A stretch of 23,970 nt of DNA from an uncultured Nitrososphaera sp. (GCF_946478925.1 NZ_CAMLDP010000022.1:1-23970); one strand, 5' to 3'; counted from the stretch's first letter, positions 1-6,757 are shown. Program-made: numbers and translations. Notes: generated from the sequence alone by a model not told the origin.

Positions 1-1
1 C

Positions 2-400
2 ATGAGCCCAAAGGCGATGCAGCAAGAGACGCGGTTGCTAAAGTCTAGCTGGATATTGCTTCTTGCCACTGGCATTGCGACCCTTGGCTTTGGAATAATA
101 GTTGCCGCATATCCTCAGGCTGCGGGTCCCGGTGAAGAAGAGGGTTTGCTGCGGGCCCTTGGCGTCGCGACGACCGGAACCGGCATATTCGGTGTCATGA
201 TCACTCTCTATGCTTTTAGAAGGGGCGAAAAATGGGCGTGGTTTACCCTCTGGTACTACCCTGTCTTCTGGGCATTGCATCTGGCAGGCGGATTGCCGCC
301 GGGAAACGATCATGTTCATCAAGTTGTTTTCATTGTTCTGTCGGTTCTGGGATTGCTGCTGCCTGCGAGACATTTCTTCTCAAGAACTGTCCAAAGGTAA
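2..400 (+). CDS. Small multi-pass membrane protein, function unknown
   Basis: The 132-residue product has about four hydrophobic segments, near residues 16-36, 50-71, 80-97 and 105-121, so it should be an integral membrane protein. An acidic run (GEEEG) sits in the first loop, and an aromatic stretch with the charged motif FRRGEKWAW precedes the third segment. I do not recognise a named family and assign no function. The ATG is at base 2 of the window, so the gene could begin further upstream and this may be an internal Met. It ends before an 86-base spacer that holds two inverted repeats ahead of the next gene. Confidence 0.7.
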   Translation: MSPKAMQQETRLLKSSWILLLATGIATLGFGIIVAAYPQAAGPGEEEGLLRALGVATTGTGIFGVMITLYAFRRGEKWAWFTLWYYPVFWALHLAGGLPPGNDHVHQVVFIVLSVLGLLLPARHFFSRTVQR

Positions 401-406
401 AAACGG

Positions 407-418
407 TTTATCGATAAA
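407..418. repeat. 12-bp perfect palindrome in the spacer
   Basis: TTTATCGATAAA is a perfect palindrome just after the stop codon of the first gene. It lies about 20 bases before a second, larger inverted repeat. It could be an operator half of a composite site or part of the end of the upstream transcript. Confidence 0.5.
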
Positions 419-438
419 AGACCTGTCCAAGCAAAAGC

Positions 439-470
439 GTTATATGTGCAGCTTTGGAGCCGCATATAAC
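439..470. promoter_or_regulatory. Inverted repeat over the box A of the RAM-domain gene
   Basis: GTTATATG at 439-446 and CATATAAC at 463-470 are exact inverted repeats separated by 16 bases. With a G-U pair and one more base pair the stem would extend to 10 in RNA. The left arm contains TTATAT, a plausible archaeal box A that would start transcription near 469, about 18 bases before the ATG at 487. A dyad on a box A is the usual layout of an archaeal repressor operator. It could also be two opposed TATA elements. Confidence 0.45.
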
Positions 471-486
471 CAATAAAGACCGATAA

Positions 487-717
487 ATGACCAAAGCATT
501 CGTTTTAATCAATGCCGACACCGGCGTTGAGGGCCTTTTGCACGAAGAGATCAAAGCACTCGACGGGGTGAAGGAGGTTTACGAGCTGTACGGCGAATAT
601 GACATCATGGCAGTAGTGGAGGAGCCGGACGAAAAAGAAGTCCAGCGCGTCGTCTCGTGGGAGCTGCGCAAGATAAAGGGCGTACGCAGCACAAACACGA
701 TGGTCGTCGCAAGATAA
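487..717 (+). CDS. Stand-alone Lrp/AsnC ligand-binding (RAM) domain protein
   Basis: The 76-residue protein consists only of the AsnC_trans_reg (RAM) alpha-beta sandwich that forms the effector-binding half of Lrp/AsnC regulators. The sequence follows the fold: a first strand (AFVLINADTG), a helix, a second strand (VYELYGEYDIMAVVE), a second helix with RVVSWELRKI, and a last strand (RSTNTMVV). The Gly-Glu-Tyr-Asp turn is typical. There is no helix-turn-helix, so it cannot bind DNA alone. Such proteins are common in archaea and may sense amino acids or partner full-length Lrp proteins. The ATG at 487 gives a start matching other RAM proteins. The inverted repeat just upstream suggests that the gene is regulated. 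Confidence 0.85.
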   Translation: MTKAFVLINADTGVEGLLHEEIKALDGVKEVYELYGEYDIMAVVEEPDEKEVQRVVSWELRKIKGVRSTNTMVVAR

Positions 718-746
718 TAAGGCCGTAGAGCAGTAGCCTCTTCTAT

Positions 747-1529
747 ATGGACGATGATTCGTGGGACGCCCAGACGTACGACAAGGTTTCCAGCGTGCAG
801 GAAGGGTGGGCCCTCGGCGTTTTGCAGCGCAGGAAAAAATGGAGGGGCGACGAGGTTGTGCTTGACGCCGGCTGCGGCTCTGGCAGGCCGACTCTGGCCC
901 TTGCAGCCAAGGTACCCAAAGGGATAGTCTATGCGGTGGACATGGACCCGAACATGGTCCGGCAGGCGCAGGCTAATCTGCGCGAATGCAATAACGTGCA
1001 GGTAATGCAGTCAGACATTGCAAGCGTAAAAATGCCTGCAAAGGTGGACGTGGTTTTCTCTAACGCCGTCCTGCACTGGATAGCCGATCATAGAGCGGTG
1101 TTTGCCAATTTTGCCGGGTTGCTAAAGGATGGAGGCGAGCTCTTGGCCCAGTGCGGCGGGCAGGGCAACCTGGAAAGCGCCATCGCAATCCTTGACAGGG
1201 TCGCGTCGAGCGATCCGTTCCAGCGGTATTTTGCAGGGTGGAAAAATCCGTGGAATTTTGCGGCGCCGGGCGACACGGAAAAGCTGCTGTACGAGGCCGG
1301 GTTTAGAAATGCCAAAGCCGGACTTTCTGCGGCACCGGTGACCTTTGCCAGCCGCGGGCAGTTCTCGACGTTTGTCAAGACCGCAGTCGTCAGGGCTCAC
1401 CTGGCGCGCTTGCCGGCAGTCCATCAGGACAGGTTCCTTGAGGCGTACCTTGATGAATACGAGAGGCAATCGCCGCAGAAGAAATGGCTGCTTGATTACG
1501 TGCGCCTGAACATCACGGCAGAAAAATAA
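747..1529 (+). CDS. Class I SAM-dependent methyltransferase (trans-aconitate methyltransferase-like)
   Basis: The 260-residue protein has the Rossmann methyltransferase core. Motif I is VLDAGCGSGRPT near residues 38-49, the acidic end of strand 2 is YAVDMDPNM, a QSDIASV segment would contact the adenine, and DVVFSNAVLHWIADH is the post-motif strand typical of the Tam/UbiE-like group. The N-terminal SWDAQTYDKVSSVQ segment resembles the WDxxxYxxxxxxQ entry of trans-aconitate methyltransferases, and the C-terminal half (residues about 150-260) is an all-helical cap over the substrate. The substrate cannot be read from the sequence. A GATAATAAG element at 713-721 overlaps the previous gene's stop and could serve as box A for a nearly leaderless transcript. 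Confidence 0.85.
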   Translation: MDDDSWDAQTYDKVSSVQEGWALGVLQRRKKWRGDEVVLDAGCGSGRPTLALAAKVPKGIVYAVDMDPNMVRQAQANLRECNNVQVMQSDIASVKMPAKVDVVFSNAVLHWIADHRAVFANFAGLLKDGGELLAQCGGQGNLESAIAILDRVASSDPFQRYFAGWKNPWNFAAPGDTEKLLYEAGFRNAKAGLSAAPVTFASRGQFSTFVKTAVVRAHLARLPAVHQDRFLEAYLDEYERQSPQKKWLLDYVRLNITAEK

Positions 1530-1572
1530 AAATAGCAATAATTAAAGAAGGCATTTTTCCTTCCCACCCCTG

Positions 1573-2289
1573 TTGCCAAAAAAGCTGTTCGTGGTAGGCG
1601 TTGGGCCCGGCTCGCCCCTGTACGTGACCGATGCGGCAAAGGAAGCCGTCAGGAAATCAAGATACGTCGTCGGCTACAAGTACACGCTTGCCACGATAGA
1701 GGGCTTTATCGACCGCAGCAGGCAGGAAGTGCTTGAAGTCACGATGAAATCGCAGGAGGACGTGTACCAGGGCGTCTATGCGAGGATGAAGGACGGCGAG
1801 TACTGCACCGTGCCTTTCACCGGCGACGTCAATTTCTCTGAATCAGAAGTGGTCGACCGCCTGCTGGAAATATTTGGCGACGACAACGTGCAGATAATCC
1901 CCGGCATCAGCTCCATCCAGGTCGCAGCCGCAAAATCCCGCGTGCCTACCGACAAGGCGTTCATCGTCACCTTCCATGTGACGGGCGACATTGAGCAGAA
2001 AAAGAAGGACCTCGTGCAGGCCGTCAAGGACGGAAAAAGCGTGATACTCTTGCCGAGGCCGTGGCCGCGCGATTTGTCAAAGCACTTCATGCAGTCCGAC
2101 ATTGCAAAATTCCTAAAGGCAAACGGCATCGACACGCAAAAGCTGAAGGTGTGGGTGTTTGAGCACCTCACGACCGACAAGGAGACGACGTTCAAGGGCG
2201 TCGCAAGCGACCTTGAGGGAAAAGAGTTCTCGGACCTGTCGGCGATGGTCATCGACCAGGTAAAGAGGCAGACGTACCTAGAGTTTTGA
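1573..2289 (+). CDS. cbiE: Cobalt-precorrin-7 C5-methyltransferase CbiE
   Basis: This 238-residue tetrapyrrole methylase begins with the family motif VVGVGPGSP (residues 7-15), followed by the LYVTDAAKEAV helix. It has a central PFTGDVNFSES loop in the position of the conserved GDP motif, and a PGISSIQVAAAK segment near residue 110 that is characteristic of CbiE and its relatives. CbiE adds a methyl group to C5 of the corrin ring during anaerobic cobalamin synthesis, which thaumarchaea perform. The CbiT (C15) domain is not fused here and not adjacent. The start is TTG, since no ATG or GTG precedes the first conserved strand. An AATTAAAG box at 1540-1547 sits about 30 bases upstream, consistent with a very short leader. 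Confidence 0.85.
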   Translation: MPKKLFVVGVGPGSPLYVTDAAKEAVRKSRYVVGYKYTLATIEGFIDRSRQEVLEVTMKSQEDVYQGVYARMKDGEYCTVPFTGDVNFSESEVVDRLLEIFGDDNVQIIPGISSIQVAAAKSRVPTDKAFIVTFHVTGDIEQKKKDLVQAVKDGKSVILLPRPWPRDLSKHFMQSDIAKFLKANGIDTQKLKVWVFEHLTTDKETTFKGVASDLEGKEFSDLSAMVIDQVKRQTYLEF

Positions 2290-2293
2290 CAGA

Positions 2294-3028
2294 TCAGGCG
2301 ACACCTGGAGGCTCGCCCCTTTCAATCACTTTTTCAAGGTAGCCGATCTGCTGCTCCATAAAGTTCTTCCTCTTTTCTTCCTCGTCGAGCTGCGCCATGT
2401 CAAACGACTCTAGGCCCAGCAGCTTTAGCAAAACGTGCAAAATCGATTGCGCTGCCTTTGGCTGTATGATGTTCGGGTTGTCTATTTCCCCCAGCATACA
2501 CGCCGCGTCTATCCCGCGCTCTTTGGCAAGGCCGAGCACGAGACCGTTAAAGCCGGAGATCTGGCCCTCGCCCTGCAGCATCTCGGCGCCGGCGTCCTTT
2601 AACGACTGCACGAGCGCAGGGTTGTTGGCGGCCGCAAGCACTTTTCCTCCTGCGCCCGGCTGCCTGAGCGCGGCGCCGATAGAGTAGAGCGCGCTTGCGT
2701 TCATGCGCTGCGCCATCCCCAATACTTCATAACACACTTCGTACAGGCGCCTGGGGTCTGCAGGGTTAAAGTCGCCGGTGAATATCAAAAGGTCGCTTTC
2801 GTCGACGGCGTAAAAGCGGTAGCTGGCCTGCTGGTAATCGACGATTCCATCCTTGTAGCTCACAAAGGGAGGCCAGAACGAGTACAGCTCGGCAAAAACC
2901 TTGGCGTCGAGCTTTTTCGCAAGGTATGCAAGGCCGATCCCGGCCACGTTTCCCATGTCCGGAAGAGCCGCGACTATTCTGGGCGGGCCGGCAAGCCGGG
3001 GCGTCCTGTGCACCTTGAGGCCTATCAT
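2294..3028 (-). CDS. PAC2-family protein (proteasome assembly chaperone-like, COG1938/COG2047)
   Basis: The 244-residue product matches archaeal PAC2-type proteins: LPDMGNVAGIGLAYLAKKL near the N terminus, SFWPPFVSYKDG, DLLIFTGDFNPAD, a GGxxxQxG-like region (GAALRQPGAGGK) and the GQISGFNGLVLGLAKERGI block, which is a signature of the family. Related proteins are homologues of eukaryotic proteasome assembly chaperones 1 and 2, but the function in archaea is not settled. The C terminus (KRKNFMEQQIGYLEKVIE) is a charged helix. An upstream ATG at 3055 lies inside the AT-rich box, so I prefer the ATG at 3028. The gene converges on cbiE with only four bases between their stops. Confidence 0.85.
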   Translation of the reverse strand: MIGLKVHRTPRLAGPPRIVAALPDMGNVAGIGLAYLAKKLDAKVFAELYSFWPPFVSYKDGIVDYQQASYRFYAVDESDLLIFTGDFNPADPRRLYEVCYEVLGMAQRMNASALYSIGAALRQPGAGGKVLAAANNPALVQSLKDAGAEMLQGEGQISGFNGLVLGLAKERGIDAACMLGEIDNPNIIQPKAAQSILHVLLKLLGLESFDMAQLDEEEKRKNFMEQQIGYLEKVIERGEPPGVA

Positions 3029-3052
3029 GATGCATTCCTGCGCCTTTTGCCA

Positions 3053-3062
3053 CAATAAATAT
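3053..3062 (-). promoter_or_regulatory. Box A for the PAC2 gene
   Basis: Read on the minus strand this is GATATTTATT, centred about 29 bases before the ATG at 3028. That spacing fits a TATA element for a leaderless or very short-leader transcript and argues against the ATG at 3055. Confidence 0.55.
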
Positions 3063-3122
3063 CAATCATGCTGTGCGAAAATATTGATACTTGCATAACA
3101 GTCCAACGCGTTTGTAAACTGT

Positions 3123-3134
3123 ATTTATATATTA
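3123..3134 (+). promoter_or_regulatory. Box A for the 41-residue zinc-ribbon gene
   Basis: ATTTATATATTA is a strong archaeal TATA element centred about 28 bases before the ATG at 3157, which predicts transcription starting at or next to the start codon. It supports a real gene in an interval that would otherwise look empty. Confidence 0.7.
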
Positions 3135-3156
3135 AAAACGGCTTGTAAAAGCCGTA

Positions 3157-3282
3157 ATGTCAATGGAAAAGTCTGTTGGCATGGCTCAACAGGACAAGGC
3201 TTCAATGAAATACTGCGCCGAGTGCGGGGCCAAGATGCCCAAGGCGCAAAAGACCTGCCCTGCATGTGGCGAGGGCCAGTAA
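3157..3282 (+). CDS. 41-residue zinc-ribbon protein
   Basis: The gene encodes 41 residues with two CxxC knuckles, C20-A-E-C23 and C34-P-A-C37, ten residues apart. This is the spacing of a single zinc ribbon. The N-terminal 17 residues are polar with several Met codons, so translation could also begin at Met3 or Met9. It has its own strong TATA element and a pyrimidine-rich run downstream, so it is probably monocistronic. Small one-ribbon proteins are frequent in thaumarchaea and are often thought to contact nucleic acid or other proteins. No specific role can be read here. Confidence 0.8.
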   Translation: MSMEKSVGMAQQDKASMKYCAECGAKMPKAQKTCPACGEGQ

Positions 3283-3294
3283 TTAATCATCAGG

Positions 3295-3328
3295 GCCTTT
3301 CCCTCTCTCTCTCTTTTTGTTGTTCTTA
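3295..3328 (+). terminator. Pyrimidine/T-rich terminator after the zinc-ribbon gene
   Basis: The non-template strand is a pyrimidine-rich stretch with CT repeats, TTTTT and TGTTGTTCTT, placed 13 bases past the stop codon. T-rich runs without a hairpin are the usual archaeal termination signal. Confidence 0.5.
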
Positions 3329-3372
3329 TCTCGCCAACGCTTAAAGCCGGCGGCGACAAAGCCTGCACACAT

Positions 3373-3663
3373 ATGAGCGAATCCCGCTACCCAGTTTCCG
3401 CCACGTTCAAGGTGCTCGACGGCTACGACCTGTACAGAAGCGACAACCTGATAGTCGCGCTGGTGGTGGTCGAAAGCCAGTACGGAAGGGACCTCCGGCT
3501 GTACAGATGGATGAAGCGCAAGGAGCAGTGGAAGGTCGACCTGTGCAGGATGAGCGTCAAGAGGTGGAAGTGGGCCGAAGTGGCGGCCAAGGCAGCCGAG
3601 TTTATCGAGAAGTACGGCCTAAAGGGCGGAAGCGCGGCAGGCCCCGAACCGGCGGAGGACTAG
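3373..3663 (+). CDS. Small basic protein, possibly PC4/ssDNA-binding-like, function unknown
   Basis: The 96-residue protein has two predicted beta strands (NLIVALVVVES and RDLRLYRWMKRKEQWKVDLCRM), followed by a helix rich in Trp and Lys (RWKWAEVAAKAAEFIEKYG) and a disordered acidic tail. The DLRLYRWxxxxxxWK pattern followed by a helix loosely resembles the DIRxW pattern of PC4/YdbC-type single-strand DNA-binding folds. I treat that as a weak resemblance only. A CTTAAAG box at 3340-3346 lies about 29 bases before the ATG. The TAG stop overlaps the stop codon of the convergent gene within one CTAG. Confidence 0.7.
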   Translation: MSESRYPVSATFKVLDGYDLYRSDNLIVALVVVESQYGRDLRLYRWMKRKEQWKVDLCRMSVKRWKWAEVAAKAAEFIEKYGLKGGSAAGPEPAED

Positions 3664-4208
3664 AACCCTTCCAGCTTTAGGTTTTGCCCACCAAGATCCT
3701 GTATCATCCACCATTCTATTGCTGCAGCTGCAAGCAGGATAGCGGCAGCGATTCCAAGCTCTATCAGAGTCGGAACAACATATTCGCGCCACGGCCTCTT
3801 TTTCACGAAATAATAGACGAGCATCCCGCTCCTTGACATCGCAAGGCCGTACGTGATTACCTCCATCACGCCAAACGGGGTGACGAGTATGAGCTGGGGA
3901 GGTATTCCCTGCAGCGCCGGCGAGTTCTGCGCAAGGGCGGCAAAGACGTTGCCCGTGGCGTAGCCGGAGAATACGCCGAGGCCGATTCCGAGCCCCGGCA
4001 CGAACATGCCGAGCGCTATCTTGACATTGTTTGCAAATATGCCGACATCGTTGATGTCTTCTATCTGCGATGAAAACGAGTCGCGGACCTCCTTGGCCTC
4101 CGCCGGCGTCATCTTTACGCCCGCGCCGGCCGAGTATGCCGCGAAAAAGACGATGGCGCCAATCGCCAAAAAGAGCAGCCGGCGCCTTATGTTAAAACGC
4201 AATGCCAT
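3660..4208 (-). CDS. SpoIIM-like (DUF95) membrane protein
   Basis: The 182-residue protein has an N-terminal membrane anchor (residues about 11-29), an extracytoplasmic stretch, then the conserved core of the stage II sporulation protein M family: NNVKIALGMFVPGLGIGLG followed by SGYATGNVF and the TPFGVMEVITYGLAMSRSGM block. A last hydrophobic segment lies near residues 153-172. Archaea do not sporulate. Family members there are thought to be membrane remodelling or envelope proteins, but their role is unknown. The ATG at 4208 is preferred over one at 4229, because a TTTTTA box on this strand is centred 26 bases before 4208. Confidence 0.8.
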   Translation of the reverse strand: MALRFNIRRRLLFLAIGAIVFFAAYSAGAGVKMTPAEAKEVRDSFSSQIEDINDVGIFANNVKIALGMFVPGLGIGLGVFSGYATGNVFAALAQNSPALQGIPPQLILVTPFGVMEVITYGLAMSRSGMLVYYFVKKRPWREYVVPTLIELGIAAAILLAAAAIEWWMIQDLGGQNLKLEGF

Positions 4209-4230
4209 ATTGCTATGAAACCTACCCACC

Positions 4231-4236
4231 TAAAAA
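4231..4236 (-). promoter_or_regulatory. Box A for the SpoIIM-like gene
   Basis: TTTTTA read on the minus strand is centred 26 bases upstream of the ATG at 4208. It faces the divergent antiporter promoter about 40 bases away. Confidence 0.5.
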
Positions 4237-4274
4237 CGAACACACGCACACACGTGCACATACGCACAAGCTTG

Positions 4275-4281
4275 TTTTTAT
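4275..4281 (+). promoter_or_regulatory. Box A for the antiporter gene
   Basis: TTTTTAT is centred about 27 bases before the in-frame GTG at 4305. It predicts a leaderless transcript beginning at that GTG, and so decides the start of the antiporter. Confidence 0.55.
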
Positions 4282-4304
4282 TCTTGGCAAGCTTAGGTAG
4301 TGCG

Positions 4305-5570
4305 GTGAACCAGACCGCCGCAATCGGAACCGCGATTTTCCCACATTTCTTCGCGCCCGGAAACGGCCCGACGGATTTCATCGTCCAGGACTTTGCGGTG
4401 GTGATGGTAGTCGCGGCCATCATGATTGCCATCACGTACAAGCTAAAGCAGCCGATGGTGATAGGCTACATACTTGCCGGCATACTAATCGGTCCCTACA
4501 CCCCGCCCTTCAGCCTGGTGAGAGATGTCAGCACAATTAACGTGCTGGCGGAGCTCGGCATCATCATGCTTCTATTTGTGGTGGGAACGGAATTTCCGAT
4601 GGCAAAATTGCGGTCGGTTGGGAAGGTGTCATTCGTGGTGGCGATAGCAGAGACGCTTGGCACGCTCTTTCTGGTGTTCTTTATCGCGCAGTACCTTGGC
4701 TTTGCGTTCTACGATTCGCTGTTCCTCGGCCTCGCGCTTTCAATCACCAGCACCGTCGTGACCGTAAGGATACTTGAGGAGCTGGGCATGATAAAGGACA
4801 AGTCATCCATACTGCTCCTCGGAATAACGGTGGTGGAGGATATTCTGGCCATCAGCATCCTTGCAATCCTGCAATCAGTCGCGGCAAACGGCGGCCACGT
4901 GGAGCCCCTGAACCTTGCAATTTCAATCGGCATAGTGGCCGCGTTCATAGGAGGCGTTCTGGCCCTTGGGTCGCGCTTTTTCCCAAAGATAATCGACAGG
5001 GCCGGCAAGACGAACGACTACGCCCTTTTATTGATTGTTATCCTCGGCCTCGCGTTCGGGCTCTCTTTCATCGCAAACGGAATCGGGCTGTCGGTGGCGA
5101 CGGGCGCATTTCTCGCCGGCGTGCTCGTGGCAGAGTCAAACAGCGCGGCAGTTGCAAGGATACTCACCCTGCCTCTGCGCGACATGTTTGCCGCCATATT
5201 CTTTGTCTCCATCGGCGCGCTCATGGACATCAGGACGCTTCCCGCCTACATCCTGCCTGCCGCCATACTGATATTCACCTCATTTGGAGCCAAGTTTCTC
5301 ATAGTGACTGGCATACTGACCCGGGCGAAATACGACAGCGTCACGGCGCTTCGGACAGGCTTTGGCATGTCTGCCGCAAAGGGCGAGCTGTCGCTCGTGG
5401 TAGTCAAGGGAGGGCAGGACGTGGGAGCCATCAGTTCCACCATACTGCCGCTGCTCGGCGTCATCACGATAGTCACGACGTTCCTTGCGCCGTACATCAT
5501 CAGGTTCGGTAGCAGGATAAGGATGCAGAGCGACGACAGCAGTAGCAAGACTGAAGAAAAGGCCGGCTAG
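4305..5570 (+). CDS. CPA2-family monovalent cation/proton antiporter
   Basis: The 421-residue membrane protein has about 11-12 transmembrane segments and the Na_H_Exchanger core of KefB/NapA/GerN-type transporters: QPMVIGYILAGILIGP, the helix with ELGIIMLLFVVGTEF, TSTVVTVRILEELG, and ITVVEDILAISILAIL with the acidic pair of the ion-binding helix. There is no C-terminal RCK/TrkA-N domain, only a short Ser/Glu/Lys-rich tail. It should exchange Na+ or K+ for protons and help pH and salt balance. An ATG at 4215 would add a CA-repeat-encoded, Thr/His-rich leader unlike a protein and would erase the divergent promoter region. The GTG at 4305 fits the box A spacing. Confidence 0.85.
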   Translation: MNQTAAIGTAIFPHFFAPGNGPTDFIVQDFAVVMVVAAIMIAITYKLKQPMVIGYILAGILIGPYTPPFSLVRDVSTINVLAELGIIMLLFVVGTEFPMAKLRSVGKVSFVVAIAETLGTLFLVFFIAQYLGFAFYDSLFLGLALSITSTVVTVRILEELGMIKDKSSILLLGITVVEDILAISILAILQSVAANGGHVEPLNLAISIGIVAAFIGGVLALGSRFFPKIIDRAGKTNDYALLLIVILGLAFGLSFIANGIGLSVATGAFLAGVLVAESNSAAVARILTLPLRDMFAAIFFVSIGALMDIRTLPAYILPAAILIFTSFGAKFLIVTGILTRAKYDSVTALRTGFGMSAAKGELSLVVVKGGQDVGAISSTILPLLGVITIVTTFLAPYIIRFGSRIRMQSDDSSSKTEEKAG

Positions 5571-6253
5571 CGGAATTTTCGCGCAAGCGCCGCGACCATG
5601 GCAGAGCCGGCAAATGTCGCCGTCCAGTACAGCCACAAATCCGAGACAGACCCGGAGAGAAGCGCCGGCGCAAGCGACCTTGCCGGGTTCATGGATGCGC
5701 CGGAAACAAAAGACAGGAACAGTATGTCCAGCCCCACGATGCCGCCGATGGCGACTCCGCTGAAACCTTTCAAACCTTTTGTGTGCACAACGACATAGAT
5801 GACTGCCATCAAGAGCGCGGTGGCAAGGACCTCAACCGCTATTATGAGCGGGAGCGGAAACGAATAGTCGGGCGCGTTTGCCCCTAGGTGCGCCTCCGTG
5901 CCTATCGCAAGGGCGACAAACGCGCTTGCCAAGAGAGCGCCTGCTACCTCTGCCGCAAAATACACCGGGAACTGGCGCAGGGTTATGTGTCCTGTTATCA
6001 GAAAGCCAAGCGTCACGGCGGGGTTGAAATGCGCCATCGATATCTTGCCAAAGGCGTACACCATCAGCGCGACTGCTATCGCGGGGCACACTGCGGCAAA
6101 GGGCGTGCCGAGGATGCCGCCGAGCTTGGCATCAATAACTACAGAGCCGGTGGCAAGGACAACCACTACAAACGTGCCGGCCAGCTCGGCAAGGAACCTC
6201 TTTTTGTTCGAGGCCAGCCTAGCTGCTGTTGTTGTTTTCGAGGTCTCTGACAA
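5567..6253 (-). CDS. MIP-family aquaglyceroporin, probable arsenite efflux channel
   Basis: The 228-residue channel has six membrane segments and both half-helix signatures, HFNPAVT (NPA at residues 77-79) and GASMNPARS (NPA at 189-191). It is the third gene of an operon with arsC, whose 3' end it overlaps by 35 bases; the only reasonable start is a TTG inside that overlap. MIP channels conduct arsenous acid, and an aquaglyceroporin in place of ArsB or Acr3 beside arsC is known from Sinorhizobium (AqpS). By analogy it would let As(III) made by ArsC leave the cell down its gradient. Water or glycerol transport remains possible. The gene converges on the antiporter, sharing a CTAG at the stops. 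Confidence 0.9.
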   Translation of the reverse strand: MSETSKTTTAARLASNKKRFLAELAGTFVVVVLATGSVVIDAKLGGILGTPFAAVCPAIAVALMVYAFGKISMAHFNPAVTLGFLITGHITLRQFPVYFAAEVAGALLASAFVALAIGTEAHLGANAPDYSFPLPLIIAVEVLATALLMAVIYVVVHTKGLKGFSGVAIGGIVGLDILFLSFVSGASMNPARSLAPALLSGSVSDLWLYWTATFAGSAMVAALARKFR

Positions 6254-6638
6254 GCTCTTTTACTCTTCTCTCGATGTCGTCGCGGATCTGGCGCACGCTT
6301 TCAATCGGCTTGCCCTTTGGGTCCTCCACGCTCCAGTCGATGGGGTTGTTGTTCAGGAGCAGGAGAGGGCATTCCGATCTGTCCATGCAGCCCATGTTTA
6401 TCGCCTTGACCGACCTGTGTATCATGTCGTCGTCTATCACCTTGCTTTTTTGTTCGCTGATGTCGACTCCTGCCTCCCTCATCGCCTGCACCGCAAGCGG
6501 GTTTATCTCTTGCGCCGGCCGCGTCCCGGCGCTTATCGCCCTGTAGCCTTTTGGCGCGTATTTCCGGAAAAAGCCCTCTGCCATCTGGCTCCTGCCGGCG
6601 TTTTCGACGCACACAAAGAGCACGATCTTTTCCTTCAT
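6219..6638 (-). CDS. arsC: Arsenate reductase, low-molecular-weight tyrosine phosphatase type
   Basis: The 139-residue enzyme begins with the LMW-phosphatase P-loop VCVENAGRSQMAE, with nucleophile Cys10 and Arg16 in CX5R order. A Cys pair follows at Cys84 and Cys90 in NMGCMDRSECP, matching the two extra redox cysteines of thioredoxin-coupled ArsC. The DP general-acid pair lies at 106-107 in WSVEDPKGK. It should reduce arsenate to arsenite using the Cys relay and thioredoxin. The ATG at 6638 starts directly before the first strand (KEKIVLFVC); the upstream ATG at 6698 would add an artefactual Leu-rich leader made from the Cys-peptide coding region. It follows that peptide by eight bases and precedes the aquaglyceroporin. 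Confidence 0.92.
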   Translation of the reverse strand: MKEKIVLFVCVENAGRSQMAEGFFRKYAPKGYRAISAGTRPAQEINPLAVQAMREAGVDISEQKSKVIDDDMIHRSVKAINMGCMDRSECPLLLLNNNPIDWSVEDPKGKPIESVRQIRDDIERRVKELVRDLENNNSS

Positions 6639-6646
6639 GTATATGC

Positions 6647-6736
6647 TCAGCAGCTGCAGCAATAACAGCAACATTCGCAATCGTCGTCGCATTCGCACTT
6701 GCTGCAGCAGCTTTTTTCATCCTGTTGTTTTTCCAT
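6647..6736 (-). CDS. 29-residue cysteine-rich, metallothionein-like peptide
   Basis: This very small frame runs from ATG at 6736 to TGA at 6647-6649. Of 29 residues, 11 are Cys (positions 10, 11, 14, 16, 20, 22, 23, 24, 26, 27 and 29), with CC, CxC and CCC clusters. The rest is mostly Lys, Glu, Asp and Ser with one Tyr. The TTAAATAG box A at 6758-6766 is centred 26 bases before this ATG, so the arsC transcript should begin exactly here. The peptide is the first gene of the operon and arsC starts eight bases after its stop. Such Cys density fits binding of soft metals, possibly arsenite in this context. It could alternatively be a cysteine-sensing leader peptide. I do not recognise a described family. 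Confidence 0.7.
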   Translation of the reverse strand: MEKQQDEKSCCSKCECDDDCECCCYCCSC

Positions 6737-6757
6737 GCTAATGCTTTACTAGAGAAA

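Noticed and set aside
4241..4270. CA/CG-rich low-complexity stretch as a possible repeat element
   Set aside because: It is a short simple repeat in the divergent promoter region, not a tandem array or CRISPR, and has no second copy.
4215..4304. A 30-residue N-terminal extension of the antiporter from the ATG at 4215
   Set aside because: The residues come from a CA-rich repeat, include few membrane-protein features, and would abolish the divergent promoter region. The GTG at 4305 has correct box A spacing.
5898..6665. A 255-codon plus-strand frame across aquaporin and arsC
   Set aside because: It is a shadow of the two minus-strand genes, with no recognisable domain.
6639..6698. A 20-residue Leu-rich extension of ArsC from the ATG at 6698
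   Set aside because: The Leu run is the Cys-codon region read in another frame. The LMW phosphatase fold begins at the ATG at 6638.
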